Origin: Symsagittifera roscoffensis
Lineage: Eukaryota; Xenacoelomorpha; Acoela; Convolutidae
Assembly: GCF_963678635.1 (NCBI RefSeq)
Contig: NC_087069.1
Location: 20,558,660-20,622,659 of the forward strand
Direction: 5' to 3'
DNA: 64,000 nt
The notes below the pieces were generated by a model. The model saw only the letters and a list, made by a program, of their open reading frames with translations, was not told the DNA's origin and ran no database searches. Of the stretch, positions 47,170 to 59,883 are shown piece after piece (the first letter of the stretch is position 1; each line of letters begins with the position of its first letter). The translations under genes and the position numbers were made by a program.

Positions 47170-49100
47170 AAAAATTGCGATTTGAGAACATGGTCTTTGA
47201 AAAAGTTGACATTTTGTTCAATTCTGTTGATAAATCAGGGAAATCTTGTCCAGAAGTTGGTTTCAGCAGCTTTCCGTTTCGGGAGAAGAACTGTGAATCT
47301 GGTGCGCTCAGCAAGTTCAGTTTTGGCAGATGTCTGTTCGAAAGTCATTTTGTCTTGCATGATGATATCATGATAATTTTGAACTATTTTGTACAGCGTC
47401 AGTCGAGATCTGAAGGTATAAACTCGATGGAAGAACATTATTTTTTTCTTCAGATTTTCCAAGTAGTCACCGCATTCGGTAATTCAACGAGTAGCTACCC
47501 TCTGTACTTTTTCCACACATCGAAGTCTGGCAGCAGAGTGATGAATAAACAATAATGGGCAGAGCAGATTATGTTTGGCTGCCAGCAGAGTGATGAATAA
47601 ACAATAATGGGCAGAGCAGATTATGTATTTTTCCAGCTTGCATCAGAATAGAGCCAGATTTTTAATAAAACGTTCAATCGAAATTGTTTCGAGCGGCGAA
47701 TTAGCTATTTTTTCTCGCCTTTTAAGGCTAAGCATACTCCTGAGAATTTGAGTACGACCTCTTTTTTGTCTGTGTTTCTTTCACCGAGCCGGTTTACATC
47801 GGTGATAACTGGCTCAGTTTTTGTTGTTCCTGTCAGAGTTGAATCTATTTTGCTCCTATCAGCATTGATTTTTTTCAGCAGAATTTGCACCCTTGTGTGC
47901 GACGAGATCTCTGTTACAAATAAATAGAGGATCGGCGTCTCTGCCTGCTTATGGAGACCGAGAAGTTTCAGCCATTTGTTTACTGACGGTATTTTATCTC
48001 CTTGAAATTAATTCTTTAATGTTTTCTTGAAAGAGTGAGTATGAGCTCATGCTCTCTTGTTTACGTACTGTTTGATGCAAAATATCGTTTCTTTTTAAAT
48101 CATTAAGGATTTTTTCATCCTTTTCTCAAGTGCTAGTTCAATTTCAATTTTTAAATCATTAAACGAACTTTTGATCCTTTTTTGCAGTGTCAGAAGAGTA
48201 GATTTGTTCTCACATTAATGGGACTCTCAAGAATTTTTCAGTTAAAGCCTGTGCATTTTGCCGACTAATACATCACTCGGTGGCACGAGAAGCAACAAAA
48301 TTTTGAACCACTTCCCATACCCTTCGTGCAAGTGAAACTATAGTTTTGTAAAGGCATAGCTGCAAAAGCCAGAAGCCGGTTTTGGTCTACAAAAGTTTGT
48401 TTCGGAACAAATTAAATTGATCTGAACATTCAAAATTAAATATCTCTCGTCTCAATGGTAGCCCTTACGACATGATAAAACCTCTAGGGGAACAACTGCT
48501 AAGGAGAGACCCAATTACTTTTTCTTTTGATCTCTTTCTTTGAAAACTTTTCCTTGTTTTTGATCGCTTCTCCTCGACCAATTGCCAGAGATTGCTTTGA
48601 TGTTGGATAACGTTATTTTTAGATGACACAATTCCAATTTCACCGACAAAGAATTTCGAATTTCTTCTAGGTTTTCAATCAATGACACACAAGACTGATT
48701 TAGTTTGGTTATGACGTTCTGCTTGTTATCAAGATACCAGTTTTTCAGAGTTCCTTCTTCATACTATGGCAGTTTTTCTTTGTTAATACACAAAAGCCGA
48801 GTTTTTTTCTTTAAATTCAATAAAATTTCTGTGAATCTCTGGGTGCTGCCGGGTCTATAAATGTTGATTCGATAGGGCGATAATGAGTTACTGATGACGT
48901 CGTGCCAAATTATCTGATTCTTTCCTTTTTAGAGGCTGACGTATTGAAGCAGATACTGAAGCCGCTTGCGCTTGTTCTTTACTTCGGAGTGTGGCAATAA
49001 TTCAAGAATTGAGAGGATTGTCTTGCATAACTTTTTCAAATGGTGTTTCGCAAAGATTTGATTGCTGTTGAAACGCAACTGGCGCCATCATTTCCGTTCA
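47170..49100 (-). pseudogene. Decayed gene, coiled-coil-like protein, minus strand
   Basis: Successive open stretches on - read as protein but are broken by stops and frame changes. At about 49092-48893 the reading is APVAFQQQSNLCETPFEKVM, one stop, then EQAQAASVSASIRQPLKRKE. At about 48915-48770 it is IIWHDVISNSLSPYRINIYR and RPGSTQRFTEILLNLKKK. After one stop, 48765-48520 runs 81 codons including NVITKLNQSCVSLIENLEEI. At 47912-47706 it is TRVQILLKKINADRSKIDST and DVNRLGERNTDKKEVVLKF, and at 47462-47170 a basic helical stretch. Heptad-like Leu/Ile spacing suggests coiled coil. I do not recognise the family. At least two in-frame stops and two frame shifts argue for a pseudogene or dead element. 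Confidence 0.5.
47531..47626. repeat. 44-bp exact direct duplication, 52-bp period
   Basis: CAGCAGAGTGATGAATAAAC and the next 24 bases occur at 47531-47574 and again, unchanged, at 47583-47626. Perfect identity means a recent slippage event (or an assembly artefact) inside the decayed gene. Confidence 0.92.
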
Positions 49101-52100
49101 TCAACAAGATGGATCAAGCGCGGTTATCGATTAAATCGAGGGAATTATCTTCGCCAAAATTTATAGTTTCCTTGTAAATCGGGCTACCCAAGAAGAAGAT
49201 TCCAGTCTAGCATCCATGTAACAATCATAACAAATCTTTTCAATATGTTCCTCCACATTTAAGAAGTTAAACAAAACAATTTTTCAAATGGTCCGAACAA
49301 AGTCATGTAATCCTCATGTATGAAATAAAAATTAGTCAAAGATTTTCCCAACAGTGTTGTATTTTTTTGGATTGTAGTGGAAACTAGGAGAACTATATGC
49401 GAGCATAAATCGTCAACCCAGTCAAAAGCAACGGATTTTTTTTCGCTCTCAGAAAAATGATAAATGTTTTATATTCTGAGCAGGTATTTGTTTTAAAAAA
49501 GTATAAAGTCAAATTTTTTATTTCTGCGTAGGAATAACTTCTTTGAATTTTTTTTTCATATGGCTTTCAGTAGCAACTGGAAAATTTTTAAATTGGTACG
49601 TAATGCTGAGCCTTACAAGAAGGCATTGTTTCCCGTATAAAGTATTAGGTCAAGGTCAACAGTTCAGAATTTTAGAGTTTTATACTTGATAGCGAGTGAA
49701 CTTCTTTCGCAAAAAACGTAGGGGTGGGATAATCAACGAGATCCAATGCACATGGCAAAAAAAAACACTCTCCCAGTCAAAGCTACCCAGTACTTCTCAC
49801 TGGTTTAACAACAAGAGCTTGTGCGTTCATGTTTTGGGTTTCTTAATTAAAGTTCTATTGGACTCTGCATAAGTAGCGTCTTTAAAAAATGATCTTGATT
49901 TAAAATCGGAACAAAAGGAACACTGCTATCAATTCCACTTCTCATAAAAAACTTCCAAAAGTTAACTTACATTTTTGAATACTTTTATTGACAAAATTAA
50001 GTTTTTCGCAATTTTTGCTCTGCTTCCATATTATAAAAGCCGAGAGTGGGTTTTACATGATTTTTTGTAAAAACTATAATTTACGCATTCGGCGATAAAA
50101 GCTTAACTTTTCCATTTATTTCAATTTCACTTTTTATCAGTTCAGTTATGCAGAATTATTCAAAAAAATTGTGCAGATTAGTTTGTCCATTAGTTTCGAG
50201 TTCTCTCTTTTTGAAAAGCAAGAAGTCGAAATTAATGGATAAAATCAACTGCCAACTTTCTTTGATTAAATCCATGCATAATCGATCAAAATTGAAATCA
50301 GATTAACTGAAAAAATTAAACACTTAACGTAGAACCGGCAAACTCTCAAGCCCCGAAGTGCAAAAGAAAGTTGTGTCTAATTGATTTTGGGCTTTTAAAA
50401 AAATACTTCTGCGTCATTAATCGCTGAAAAAATTTTCTTTGGTTCTTGCGCTGATGTTTTTTTGCACATAGCGTCAATTATTGCTTTTCATGGCCATAGA
50501 ATTTTCAAGAAATGTTTTTACAATACTTCCAATTAACGTTTTTTTGGACTTTAAACTATCTTTTGAATATACATCAACTTTAAAATAATTTGTTTTTTTT
50601 TATCTTTGTTCAGTTGTCAGTTAAAACAGATTTAAAACTTTTTTGTCAATTACGAGAGCATATCTCAAATCAAATTTTCTAAACCAAGAAAGTAGTTTTA
50701 CTTAAAAGCCATTTTATGAACTTTTGTGTAGCTTCTGTCTGAAAAATATTTAATATTATCATTGACTGAAAAAAATTTAGTCAGCCAAGAAGAAAATTAA
50801 AATAGAGATACGATATAGCAAATTTGAGTAAAAACTTCATTAAAACTTAATTTTAAAAAAAATCTATCACTAAGGAGTTTCGTTATGTTAAACGATTCAA
50901 TGCATAAAATTTTCATAATTAAGTTTTAAAAATCAGTGCAAATTAGTCAAAATCGAAGTAGCTTTTGAGTAGTTGACGTCACCTAGTTTTAATTCAACTA
51001 ATTATGCGATGCAAATGTTTCGTTAGGCGTCATTTGTCGCCAACAAAAACAAGTTTTTTTTTTTCTAATTGAAAAACTAACTCATTATCAGTTAAGTGAT
51101 TTTTAACATAATTGAATGAAGTATTTTTCTAAAAGCACCAAAAAAAATTTTTTCAGACGAAAGACAAATAAGATGAAAACGATAGTTTTTTTTAGGAAAT
51201 ATTGCAAAAAATTTGTGATTAATGTCATTAATGTGATTTAATCTAGAAAATAACAAGGCGCCAGTAGGATTTTGAATAGTCCACATTCAGCCTCTGAAGA
51301 ACATCGGGGGGTGCCAGCTTTTTGTGCATAATTTGGGGCTGTGGGTGTAGTTGATTTTTTTATTTTGGTGAGATTGATAATCTGATAATCTCACCTTTTT
51401 GTGATCTCCCAAAAATAGGTAATATTCCTACATGCCTGAAAAGTCTGCCCCAGAAATAACCAAAAAAATTTGATATTTGAAGGCTTGACCTGAAAATTCG
51501 CGTTTTTTAGCGCGGTTTCTCATTTCTTTTCAGTATCTAAAAAACTTGATAAGGATAGATTCAAAAAAGGTGTCGTAAAATGCAACAAAATGACAAAAGA
51601 AATGGGGGGTTTCGGAAAAGTAGGCGCGGTTTACTGATGCTCACGGGTTCTTGGGGGTGTTCCTGAAAACAAGTTCGCATATCAGCAGCCTCGTTAGTCG
51701 TCTAATTTTAACATCGTCCTCTTTTACAACAAACTTTATCTTTTCACGCACTTTAGACACAATCAATTTCAGCATAATGAATCTGGGGAGAATTCCCTCG
51801 AAGTTGATTGATTTCTGGTGGATAATTCACCGGGAAAATTACAACCCGAGGACGCTTTTTCCGTTATCCCCCTAAACCAACCATTCAGAACCAAACAAAG
51901 AAAATATTTACAAAACAAACCAATGAAAAACAATTTTACCAATGAGGAAATCTTGACAATCTGCGTAAAACCAATCAGAAAATTTTTCAAAAAATTGATT
52001 ACTTTCCATCAATTTTGTATATCTATTAGGAAAATATAAGGAAAAAACTACTTGCCAAATTTACTTTTCTTCTGTTTTTGCCCGCTAAAAAGTGCTAATT

Positions 52101-52220
52101 AAAATCAATAAAATTACAAACAACCTTTTTCTTCTGTACAAATCATTTGCTCAAGTCCCGATTAGCAAAACAGTTTTTTTCTGAGTTGGCAATAAATCAT
52201 CGAACAAAAAACAACTGAAA
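49101..52220. other. AT-rich intergenic DNA
   Basis: No supported gene. A weakly coding-like + stretch near 51650-52040 has several overlapping frames, none with splice support. Confidence 0.4.
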
Positions 52221-55200
52221 ATGTCGAGTTTCAAATTTGTGTTCACGCTGCTGGTAGCTTGCGGTTTTATTGCTCTTTCAATGCAGGCATCTTTGCCATG
52301 GCTCAAAGCAGGTTAGAAAATTGGTTAATACTGAGTTTAGTGGATTCTGAACGTTTCATAAGAACGAATGTATGTTCTTACTACTATTCTGCGTTTGAGT
52401 AGTTTATACGAAACTCTTAGAAAAACGTTTTTCAGTGCATAAAAAAATACATGAAAACACTTTTCATTGCAATTTTGCATAAAGCATTAAAATATTTTTT
52501 AAAATTTACATTATCCGGACACAGTGAATATAACTTGAAACTTCAAATACGTGTTTTTTTTTGTGTTTTTGTTTTTGTGTTTTTCTCAGATACAGTTAGA
52601 CAAAAAGTGAACAAAAATTGCTTAAAATTTCACCAAAATTAAAAAAAGGTTCATTCTGGTGTTTTAATTAATCAAGAATAACGCTGAAACAACAATGTTA
52701 AATGAATAGAAAGTAATTTTAAAAGAAGCCCCTCAAATAGCCGAACAAAGTTCTAGAAAGGTTAAATCTCTTACGGTTGCGCAATTCATGTAAAAATTAT
52801 TTTCGAGAAAAGATTTTGAGTTTTATATCGTAAAAACAGCGTCTCTTGGCTATCAAGCAAAAATATTATAATTTATTTAGATATTTTTGAGATTTAACCC
52901 TCCTAGAAGTTTTTTGGGCTTTGTAAGAAGCTTCTTTTGATATACTTTTCTCATCAATTGACACTAGGAAGTTTCAGTGTAATTTATGAAAAATCAAGAA
53001 AAAACCAAAGTGACCCGTTTTTGGGGTAAATTTTTTGTTGAGAGTTTTGGAAAAAACTCTCTACCATATTAATCCTGGTGAAATTTTAAGCAAATTTTGT
53101 GCTCCTCACTTTTTCTCTAATCTTCACCCTATTTGAGGAAAACGCAATTTGAAGTTTCAAATTTTGTTCGTTTTGTCCGGTTAATTTAAATCAGCACAGT
53201 TTTGATCTGTCCGAAAACAACAGCCAAATATAAAACTCTACTGAAAAACCATCTGGTTGATTAGCACCAATCTCGTATAGAATCTCGTGATTTGCCATCT
53301 AAGTTATTACGTTACATATCTCAAAGGATTTAATTAATATTTTTTAAAAATCGCTCGAAAACCTTAAACTGAAAAAATTCAATGCGTTAAAAATTGCAGC
53401 CTCTTTTTCTGATATAGTGAAATTTATCTTCCAATGAAAAACCGAAAAAGTTGATGATTCTGGTTGTTTACAAATATTTTTTTTATCGTTTTGCCTTTGT
53501 TTTGGGGAAAAGTTGTGTCTCAAATTATTGATAACAAAGTTCATCAAATCTCAGCAAAACTGACTCATGTTTTATTTTTATTTTAGATAAATTTGTTAGA
53601 TCTGTTGGTACTAAATTCCATACGAATCTCAAGGAAATCAGTTCAAGCCTATAAAAATTACAAAAAACGAAATGCATGTATAATCCAGTGTTAATTGGTG
53701 TTAAGGAACTTCAGTAATTCGATTTTTGTGTCTAAAACTTTAATTTCATCGGTACTAGATACAAAATGTGTCGCTATTAGTGGGGAGATGGTTGAACAAA
53801 ATAATTGACAAAAATTTTCGTATCAAGGCTAAGTATTGACAGTGCCGACTGCCAATATATTGGTCTCGATTAGTTTTTTGAGAGTTGTTATAAAAAAAGT
53901 TACAACAAAAAGTTGTGAGTTGTTATAAGTTTGTAATTTGCTTATTTTCCACATTCAACAGACAGTACTAAATCTAGATGTTACGATTAAAGTCAACTTG
54001 AGACTCATCATGACATATTGGCTGGCAGGAAAGATTTTGCAGCGCAGAAACATTTCACGAATGCCACTCAAGCAAATCGATTCCGTTATTTTGCTTAAGA
54101 GTATAAGTAAAATAAAAAAAACATAATAAGACAGCAATGAAATTACAAATTAATTTAAAAAGAAATTATATGTAAAAAAAATCAACACACATTTTGCGAG
54201 AAACTGATGAAATTATCAGATCTAAATCACACTTGTGGACTGCATTGGTTCAAGCCAAACTACTGGCCCCGCTTAAAAGCCGTTAGAAAAGCCATTAAAA
54301 CGTTAGAAAAGCCTTCTAGTCTCACTTTTTTCTTGTAAAAACTAAACTCCAAAACGATACTTCAAAAGAAAAAAAAGGTCAGAAACTGTTCTTTTTTTCT
54401 AACTCTTTTGCAAAATTAAAAAATTGCCAACAAATTTAGTTTAAATTAACGTAATTTGAATTTTTTTTTCCCTCAAAATCCCACGAAAACTCTCGAAAGC
54501 GAAATTTAGTTGATTTGTTTATTTTTAACACAACATCTGATATGATTAAAAAATAAAGCTGCCTCCAGCTATCGTTTTAGCTTCAGATTAATTTAAACAG
54601 AATTGAACTCAGTGCAGATCCATAATTTTTTGACCATTTCTTTTTTACTCAATAAAAAGTAAATTGTTTCATTTTTGGCCGTGCGATGAAGAGCCCTGAA
54701 CTGTAGTTTTTAAGTTATTACGAATAAATAAAAGTAAAAATCCAGCCGGCAACAATGAAATTGAAAATAATTTTTCGTTTTCATTTTTTTCCAGATTTTA
54801 TGGTGTTTTTTTCTCGCTTGGTCCGTTTTTAGATGCAAACTATGTATTTTCTCTTCGAAACTTTGATGACGTTCATTATCATCAACAGTCATACAGTTTT
54901 CATGAATGGTAAAATGATTATCATAAAAACTTCAAATGGTTTTCTGTATGCATGAAAACATCATGAGGTGTAAGCTAAGAAATAATTCATATACAGAATA
55001 TTTACGATAAGAAGTTTTGGTCAACCAGAGAAACTGGTAAGCAAGATATTTGACGCGGTAATAGCATTTCTTGCTAAAACTGATTGACTCCAAAAAATGG
55101 CATCTTCTAATTGAACACGTGATGTTTCTTTCATATTTTCATTTTTTTTTGGCTTCAGATTATTTTGACATTTTTGATCCAAATTTATTGCTCAGGGATC

Positions 55201-55265
55201 AAAAATTATATCGCTTTTTCCAACCAAAGGAAAAGGAGTCACTAGATAGTTTGTTTAAATCTTAA
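52221..55265 (+). CDS. Probable two-exon gene for a small secreted peptide (65 residues)
   Basis: Exon 1 (52221-52311) encodes MSSFKFVFTLLVACGFIALS then MQASLPWLKA, a textbook signal peptide with likely cleavage after Ala23. It stops in phase 1 at CAAAGCAG|GTTAGA. Unspliced, it ends after 31 codons. The best phase-1 partner is 55159-55265, preceded by a strong pyrimidine tract (TTTTTTTTTGGCTTCAG). It completes an Asp codon and reads YFDIFDPNLLLRDQKLYRFF then QPKEKESLDSLFKS and TAA. The mature peptide would be about 42 residues, amphipathic, without cysteine, and with no obvious dibasic processing site. A phase-1 intron just after a signal peptide is common in secreted proteins. I do not recognise it. 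Alternative second exons at 53954 or 54029 give shorter or basic tails with weaker acceptors. Confidence 0.5.
52905..53040. repeat. Sequence related to the 38.2-kb MITE-like element
   Basis: TTTTTTGGGCTTTGTAAGAA resembles the right arm at 38414-38440. GTGACCCGTTTTTGGGGTAA is the inverse of TTACCCTAAAAATGGGTCAC at 38171-38190. Confidence 0.45.
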
Positions 55266-58114
55266 TAGAAGTTAAAATAGGAAGAAAATTGTGAACTACT
55301 GCGTTAAAGGCTTTGTGGACATCAGATTAGCTTAAATGTTTTGAGAATTCGCGTAATCATATAATCCATCTATATAATTTAAAAGTAGAGGCTCAAAAAA
55401 GTTTATAATGCTCAGTCGTCAGATATGCATCTAAGTTGAAAGCAACAATTTGTTTTCGAAGGGATCACTAGTAAGTAAACCGACCATTTATCAACAAGTT
55501 TTTATTAACTCAATGACACTACTGGTACCAGGGTAATTGTTTCTATACAGACATGGATACTTTCACTTCTTGAAACCCGCCGAACAAATTAGGTTATCTC
55601 AAATGATGAAAACAAAAAGGAAAACGGCAATATGTTTAGTTTAATTAAATTGGACGCCTAAATTTTAGGTTCGTTCTGTATATTACTTTGATATTGTTTT
55701 TTGGGGCCGAATAAGTTTTAGAAAATCCATGAAAACTTGAAAAAAAATTTAAAAATAACTTTTTAAAACTCTGCATTGACCTCTAATAGAGATTGTCAGC
55801 AATAGTTTCAAATGAAAACTAGGCTCCATTAATATCCCAACTATTACCAAAAAAGTCAACCGGTGCTTTGCAATTAGCAGAGAATGCTCCAACCATGCTC
55901 CACTAAGCAAAAAAACTTGAATTTAAGAATTTAAACTGTTTTTGACCATCAAAAAATGATTTGATTTTGAGCGTCATATGAGATTCTATACGCCTAAATA
56001 CGATAAACGTACAGACTGGGAGTAAATTGTTAATACCGAAACTCAACCGATAAAAATAGTTTATTAAACGGAAGTTTTTACACCAGTTATCTCGTTTTTG
56101 TGGAAAAATTAGAACACTTTTTTCAATTGGAACCACAACTAAGGATAACCGGCTGACGAAAGAAGCACATAAGGTTCCGACCAAAATGATATCATGGTAA
56201 AAACATATTTTATGCAATTAAAGGACCAAGGAATGAGATTATTCTGTCGTTTTGAAGTGGTTTCAATTAAAGTTTTGAGTTTGATTCAATTTTTGGAATC
56301 AATTGTGGAACATTTACCAATTATGGATTATTTATCATTCTCTAATTGTTAGAAAATGAGAAAAAGAAAGTTTGCTAGAAAAAAGCCAGAACGCTAATTA
56401 TGCAGTGAAACTATCAAAGTATTCGTTAAGTTTAAACAATTGAAAATTTTGCTTTGACTTCCGTTCAAAGTAGAAGCTTATTACTAAAACACCATTGATT
56501 TTTAGCATAAGTAGTTTTTGTAGACGTTATTATTCTGTTTTTGTTTCGTTCTGATACAACCTACACTTTCTCAAGCTCGCCTGAAGTTTAAATTTTGAAG
56601 AAAAACCTGCTAAAAATGACGTTGTAGAAAGCACATCCTGAAAAATTTAGTTTTTCGAAGAAACTAGGATGTCCTAAAACAACATAATTGGGGACCCTTT
56701 GGAAAAATTTGGCAATTAAAACTTGAGAAGGGAGATCGCCGACCTCGGTACTTTACTGATAACTGTTGATTGCATTAAAAGATTTTTTATGAATATTATG
56801 ACTGCCCTCTATGGAGTTGTGTTCGCTATAAAGACCTGAGAAATTTTTTTTTAGAAAGGTTGATTTTTTTTGTGAGATTTTTTTAAATGAAAATCATCTC
56901 TCGCACGCTGCTTAAGTTACAAACTGATATCTTTCTCATATGGTAAATTTTTAAACAGAACTAAAAGCATGTCGAAATTCAATTTGTAACGGTAAATCAG
57001 ACAAAATAACTCTCCGCTTAGCTTTTACTAAGATTGATCACAGATGAAATATCTATTTGAATTTGAGCTCAAAACATTATTAGTTATTACATGATCTAAA
57101 AACATGCAAAAATGGTAGTTTAAAATACCGCGCCGAGCACAAAAATGGCGTCGTTTTCTTGAGTAGTCGAAAGAATACGAAGTAAGAAAAAGACTTTTTC
57201 AAATATAAAACTAATTCGCTTTAACTAATTGAATTGGTTTGTCGTTTTGAGTGCTAGCTACTTTGAAAACATTTTAGCGTATTATTTGTTCCGAGCATTT
57301 AAAAAAGGGGGAGAAAAACCAGATACCACAAATAAACATAGGAATGGGTCGAGTGATTTATCATATTAAAGCCCTTTAACCGTGATTCGAGCGTTTTTTA
57401 AAATTTTTTTTAAAAATTTTCAGTGTCGAGCAAATCGGTTTGAACTGTTCGATTTTTGGTCTAATTTCGTGTGAGTGTTTAGGAGTACAATAGCTTATTT
57501 AAGCTTACTTTTGGGCCGTGAAAATTTAAATGTACTCAAATAAAATTAGTTTTTGTAGTTTATTAGCGCCTTTTCGTAAACAAAGTTTAAAAGTTTCAAG
57601 AATTTCTGCAAAAAATTCTGAACCTTTTCCTCTCAATTGTTTTGCCATTGGTTTTCAATTTTTAACTCAATTTTCATCAATAACTTTTTTCCGAACGGCC
57701 ATTTTACTACGGTTGTCAAAATATGCCTAAGTTTTATTTTTCCTTCAGATCTTTTTATCACACCTTTTTATCACTAATATTTAAAAAATGTTTTTGTGTA
57801 CTTTTCTGTGGTCGGAACATTCTGTGCTACTTGCACAGTAACCAACTATCTTTGTTATTAATTTTTTTTGTGCAATAATTTTTTTTGTTTTTTTTTGCCG
57901 TTTTTTTTTGTTTTCGATTTTTTGTTGAAAGAAAACCATTGAAAGGTTGAACAAAATGGTCTTTTTTTTAAAACAAAAAGCTACTTTTAAAATGTTTTGA
58001 GAATAACCGACAGGTAATGTATCTTTTTTTGATACACGCCGTGTTTTATGACTACTTATCAACTATAGAAAGGACCATCGTTTCAGCTGTTTCGCGCTTT
58101 TCGCAGAACTGCTG
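55266..58114. other. AT-rich intergenic DNA with dispersed-repeat fragments
   Basis: Contains single GGTCGGAAC-family fragments near 55870 (-), 56165 (-) and 57810 (+). No supported gene. Confidence 0.4.
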
Positions 58115-58519
58115 ATGTTCTCGCTGATGTGCCACTATTTAGGAATTATTTTTACTTTTGCATGTTTTTTTTTCGGGATTGAAAATATTGCATCAACCTC
58201 ACAAGCAACATGCACGTACCATGTTGAACTGCAAACAAGCTACTTTTGGACTGAGAGGCAGATAAACAAGTCTTTTCACCAATACTGTTATCATAGGTTA
58301 AATTATGTAAATATTTCAGAAGATCGCAGAGATAGCTGGAACATCCCCTGCGACTCAGACAACCCACTCAGAGATTGCTGTGAGTATGAAAAAGTAGTGC
58401 AAAAAATAGAAATTGCGGGGGTTGGAAAAATTATTGAGAAAAAGACCAATTATTTGAAAGAGAAAACCAACGCTGTCGAACTGATCAACTGTTTTCAAAC
58501 AGCCAATGATGTGTCATAA
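58115..58519 (+). CDS. Small secreted six-cysteine protein (134 residues), single exon
   Basis: ATG 58115 to TAA 58517-58519. The N-terminus MFSLMCHYLGIIFTFACFFF is a strong signal peptide, probably cleaved near IENIAS-TSQA. The mature part, about 107 residues, has six cysteines (TSQATC, HQYCYH, NIPC, RDCCEY, LINCF), enough for three disulfides, and NKS and NIS sequons for N-glycosylation. The C-terminal half is Lys/Glu-rich and helical (GKIIEKKTNYLKEKTNAVEL). The reading frame is less AT-skewed than its flanks, which supports coding. An acceptor-like TCGTTTCAG lies about 29 nt upstream of the ATG, so an upstream exon or trans-spliced leader is possible. AATAAA occurs about 240 nt past the stop. 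The family is unknown to me. It would act outside the cell. Confidence 0.6.
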   Translation: MFSLMCHYLGIIFTFACFFFGIENIASTSQATCTYHVELQTSYFWTERQINKSFHQYCYHRLNYVNISEDRRDSWNIPCDSDNPLRDCCEYEKVVQKIEIAGVGKIIEKKTNYLKEKTNAVELINCFQTANDVS

Positions 58520-59495
58520 TAAGAATTAAATTAACATTCACTTTTTTTAGTTAATTTTTTGGCTTAGTAATGGCTTCTATTCGAGACGCAGCGCGTACAC
58601 TCATACAAAATGGAGGGAAAATCTCATCCTCATTTTTCTAAATGACCTGAAAATTGACCTGATTCGAATCTTAATGAAACCAAGTGTTTTCATTGACTCG
58701 AGACATTAGTTTTTAATTTTAGTCCATATTTTTTTTTAACTATGAAAGATGAAAGTTAATGCGATAAATAAAGTTGCTTTTTCAAAACAGTTTATCAAAA
58801 CTGAGAAAGCATAATCCCACGAGTTGTTCAGAAGCGTTGTAATTTCCTCTGATAATAAATAAAAAATTTAAAAGAGTCTTTAACAAGAAATCAAAGTCAG
58901 CATTTGAAGTGTGAGTCATCATAGCAAGCAATTATTTTTACCTTTGATCGTTAAGTATCATCGAAATTTCAAGTTTCTTTTAAAATATTTTTTTTTGGCC
59001 GGGATGAGAAAATTGACCTCATTATTTCAAACTGAAATCAATAAAATAACAAAAAAATGTAGAAAAAATTATCGTCAAGATTTTGTGTACCAGTTTTCAG
59101 AAAACGTCCCAAAAATCATTAATGACCAAAAAAGGAGACTAAAGTAACAAATTAATCAACTGCTAAAAAATTTTTGATTGATGAAATCAGGGTTTAGAGA
59201 ATACGGCAACAAAAGTTTGTTTAAAAGATGTCTTCAGTTTATATTTTTATTTGTGAAAAATCAAGATTGACGGATCAAGTCAGATTCATTACTGAAGCAT
59301 TTTGTAAAAAAAAAAGTGTCTCAATTTCCTGACAAGTGTAAGTGCAAATTGCAATTTCTTCTTTGATTTTTTTCCTGGTGAATAGTGGAACCTGATCTAA
59401 ACTATATTTTATGATTGGATAAATTAAATGTTTTACCAATGTAAAGTATTTAATATTAACCAATCATGATCCATCTAACTAACAACCCACTTATT
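58520..59495. other. 3' flank and intergenic DNA left of the LTR element
   Basis: AT-rich. AATAAA motifs near 58766 and 58855 could end the upstream transcript. No further gene seen. Confidence 0.4.
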
Positions 59496-59795
59496 TGTAA
59501 GTGCTGAAGTTACTTGTAATTTCAGCACCAGAGAGATTTGAATTTAACTTAGAAATTAGTTGGACTCTCCCGAGCACTTCAGCAGCCGCAATAAACCAGT
59601 ATACCCTAGATCTATTGAGCCTAGCAGAGACTAGTTAAACAACCTGAGACTAGATAGTATAAGAGTAAGATTAGGATCGGTATTAGACTAAGAAGTTGCA
59701 CGAATCTATCCGGCCGAAAATAAGATAGCGTGACGAGCAGACGGTGTACCCTATCCGAAATTACTCTATGAGTTATACACTTCGGTCATAACTCA
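59496..59795 (+). mobile_element. Predicted 5' LTR of a Ty3/gypsy-like (possibly Tor-like) retroelement
   Basis: Boundaries are inferred from TG at 59496 and CA at 59794-59795, just before a primer-binding-site-like TGGTGCGACC at 59798. Composition changes from T-rich background to A-rich across this point. Inside are an 8-bp perfect stem (GTGCTGAA/TTCAGCAC, 59501-59528), a possible poly(A) signal AATAAA near 59590 and, at the end, a 9-bp perfect stem (ATGAGTTAT/ATAACTCAT, 59768-59796, loop 11) that runs into the PBS. The 3' LTR is outside the window, so the boundaries cannot be verified here. Confidence 0.5.
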
Positions 59796-59797
59796 TC

Positions 59798-59815
59798 TGG
59801 TGCGACCATAAGTCT
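59798..59815 (+). other. Putative primer-binding site
   Basis: TGGTGCGACCATAAGTCT begins with TGG, as expected for pairing with the CCA end of a tRNA primer, two bases after the predicted LTR end. The tRNA species was not identified. Confidence 0.45.
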
Positions 59816-59883
59816 CGAACAAGACCTTACTAGATTAGAATTAACCAAAATTAGATTAGAAATTAGACAAAAACATTTACAAA

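Noticed and set aside
55903..56217. 104-codon ORF on minus
   Set aside because: No signal of coding beyond length; overlaps GGTCGGAAC-family fragments.
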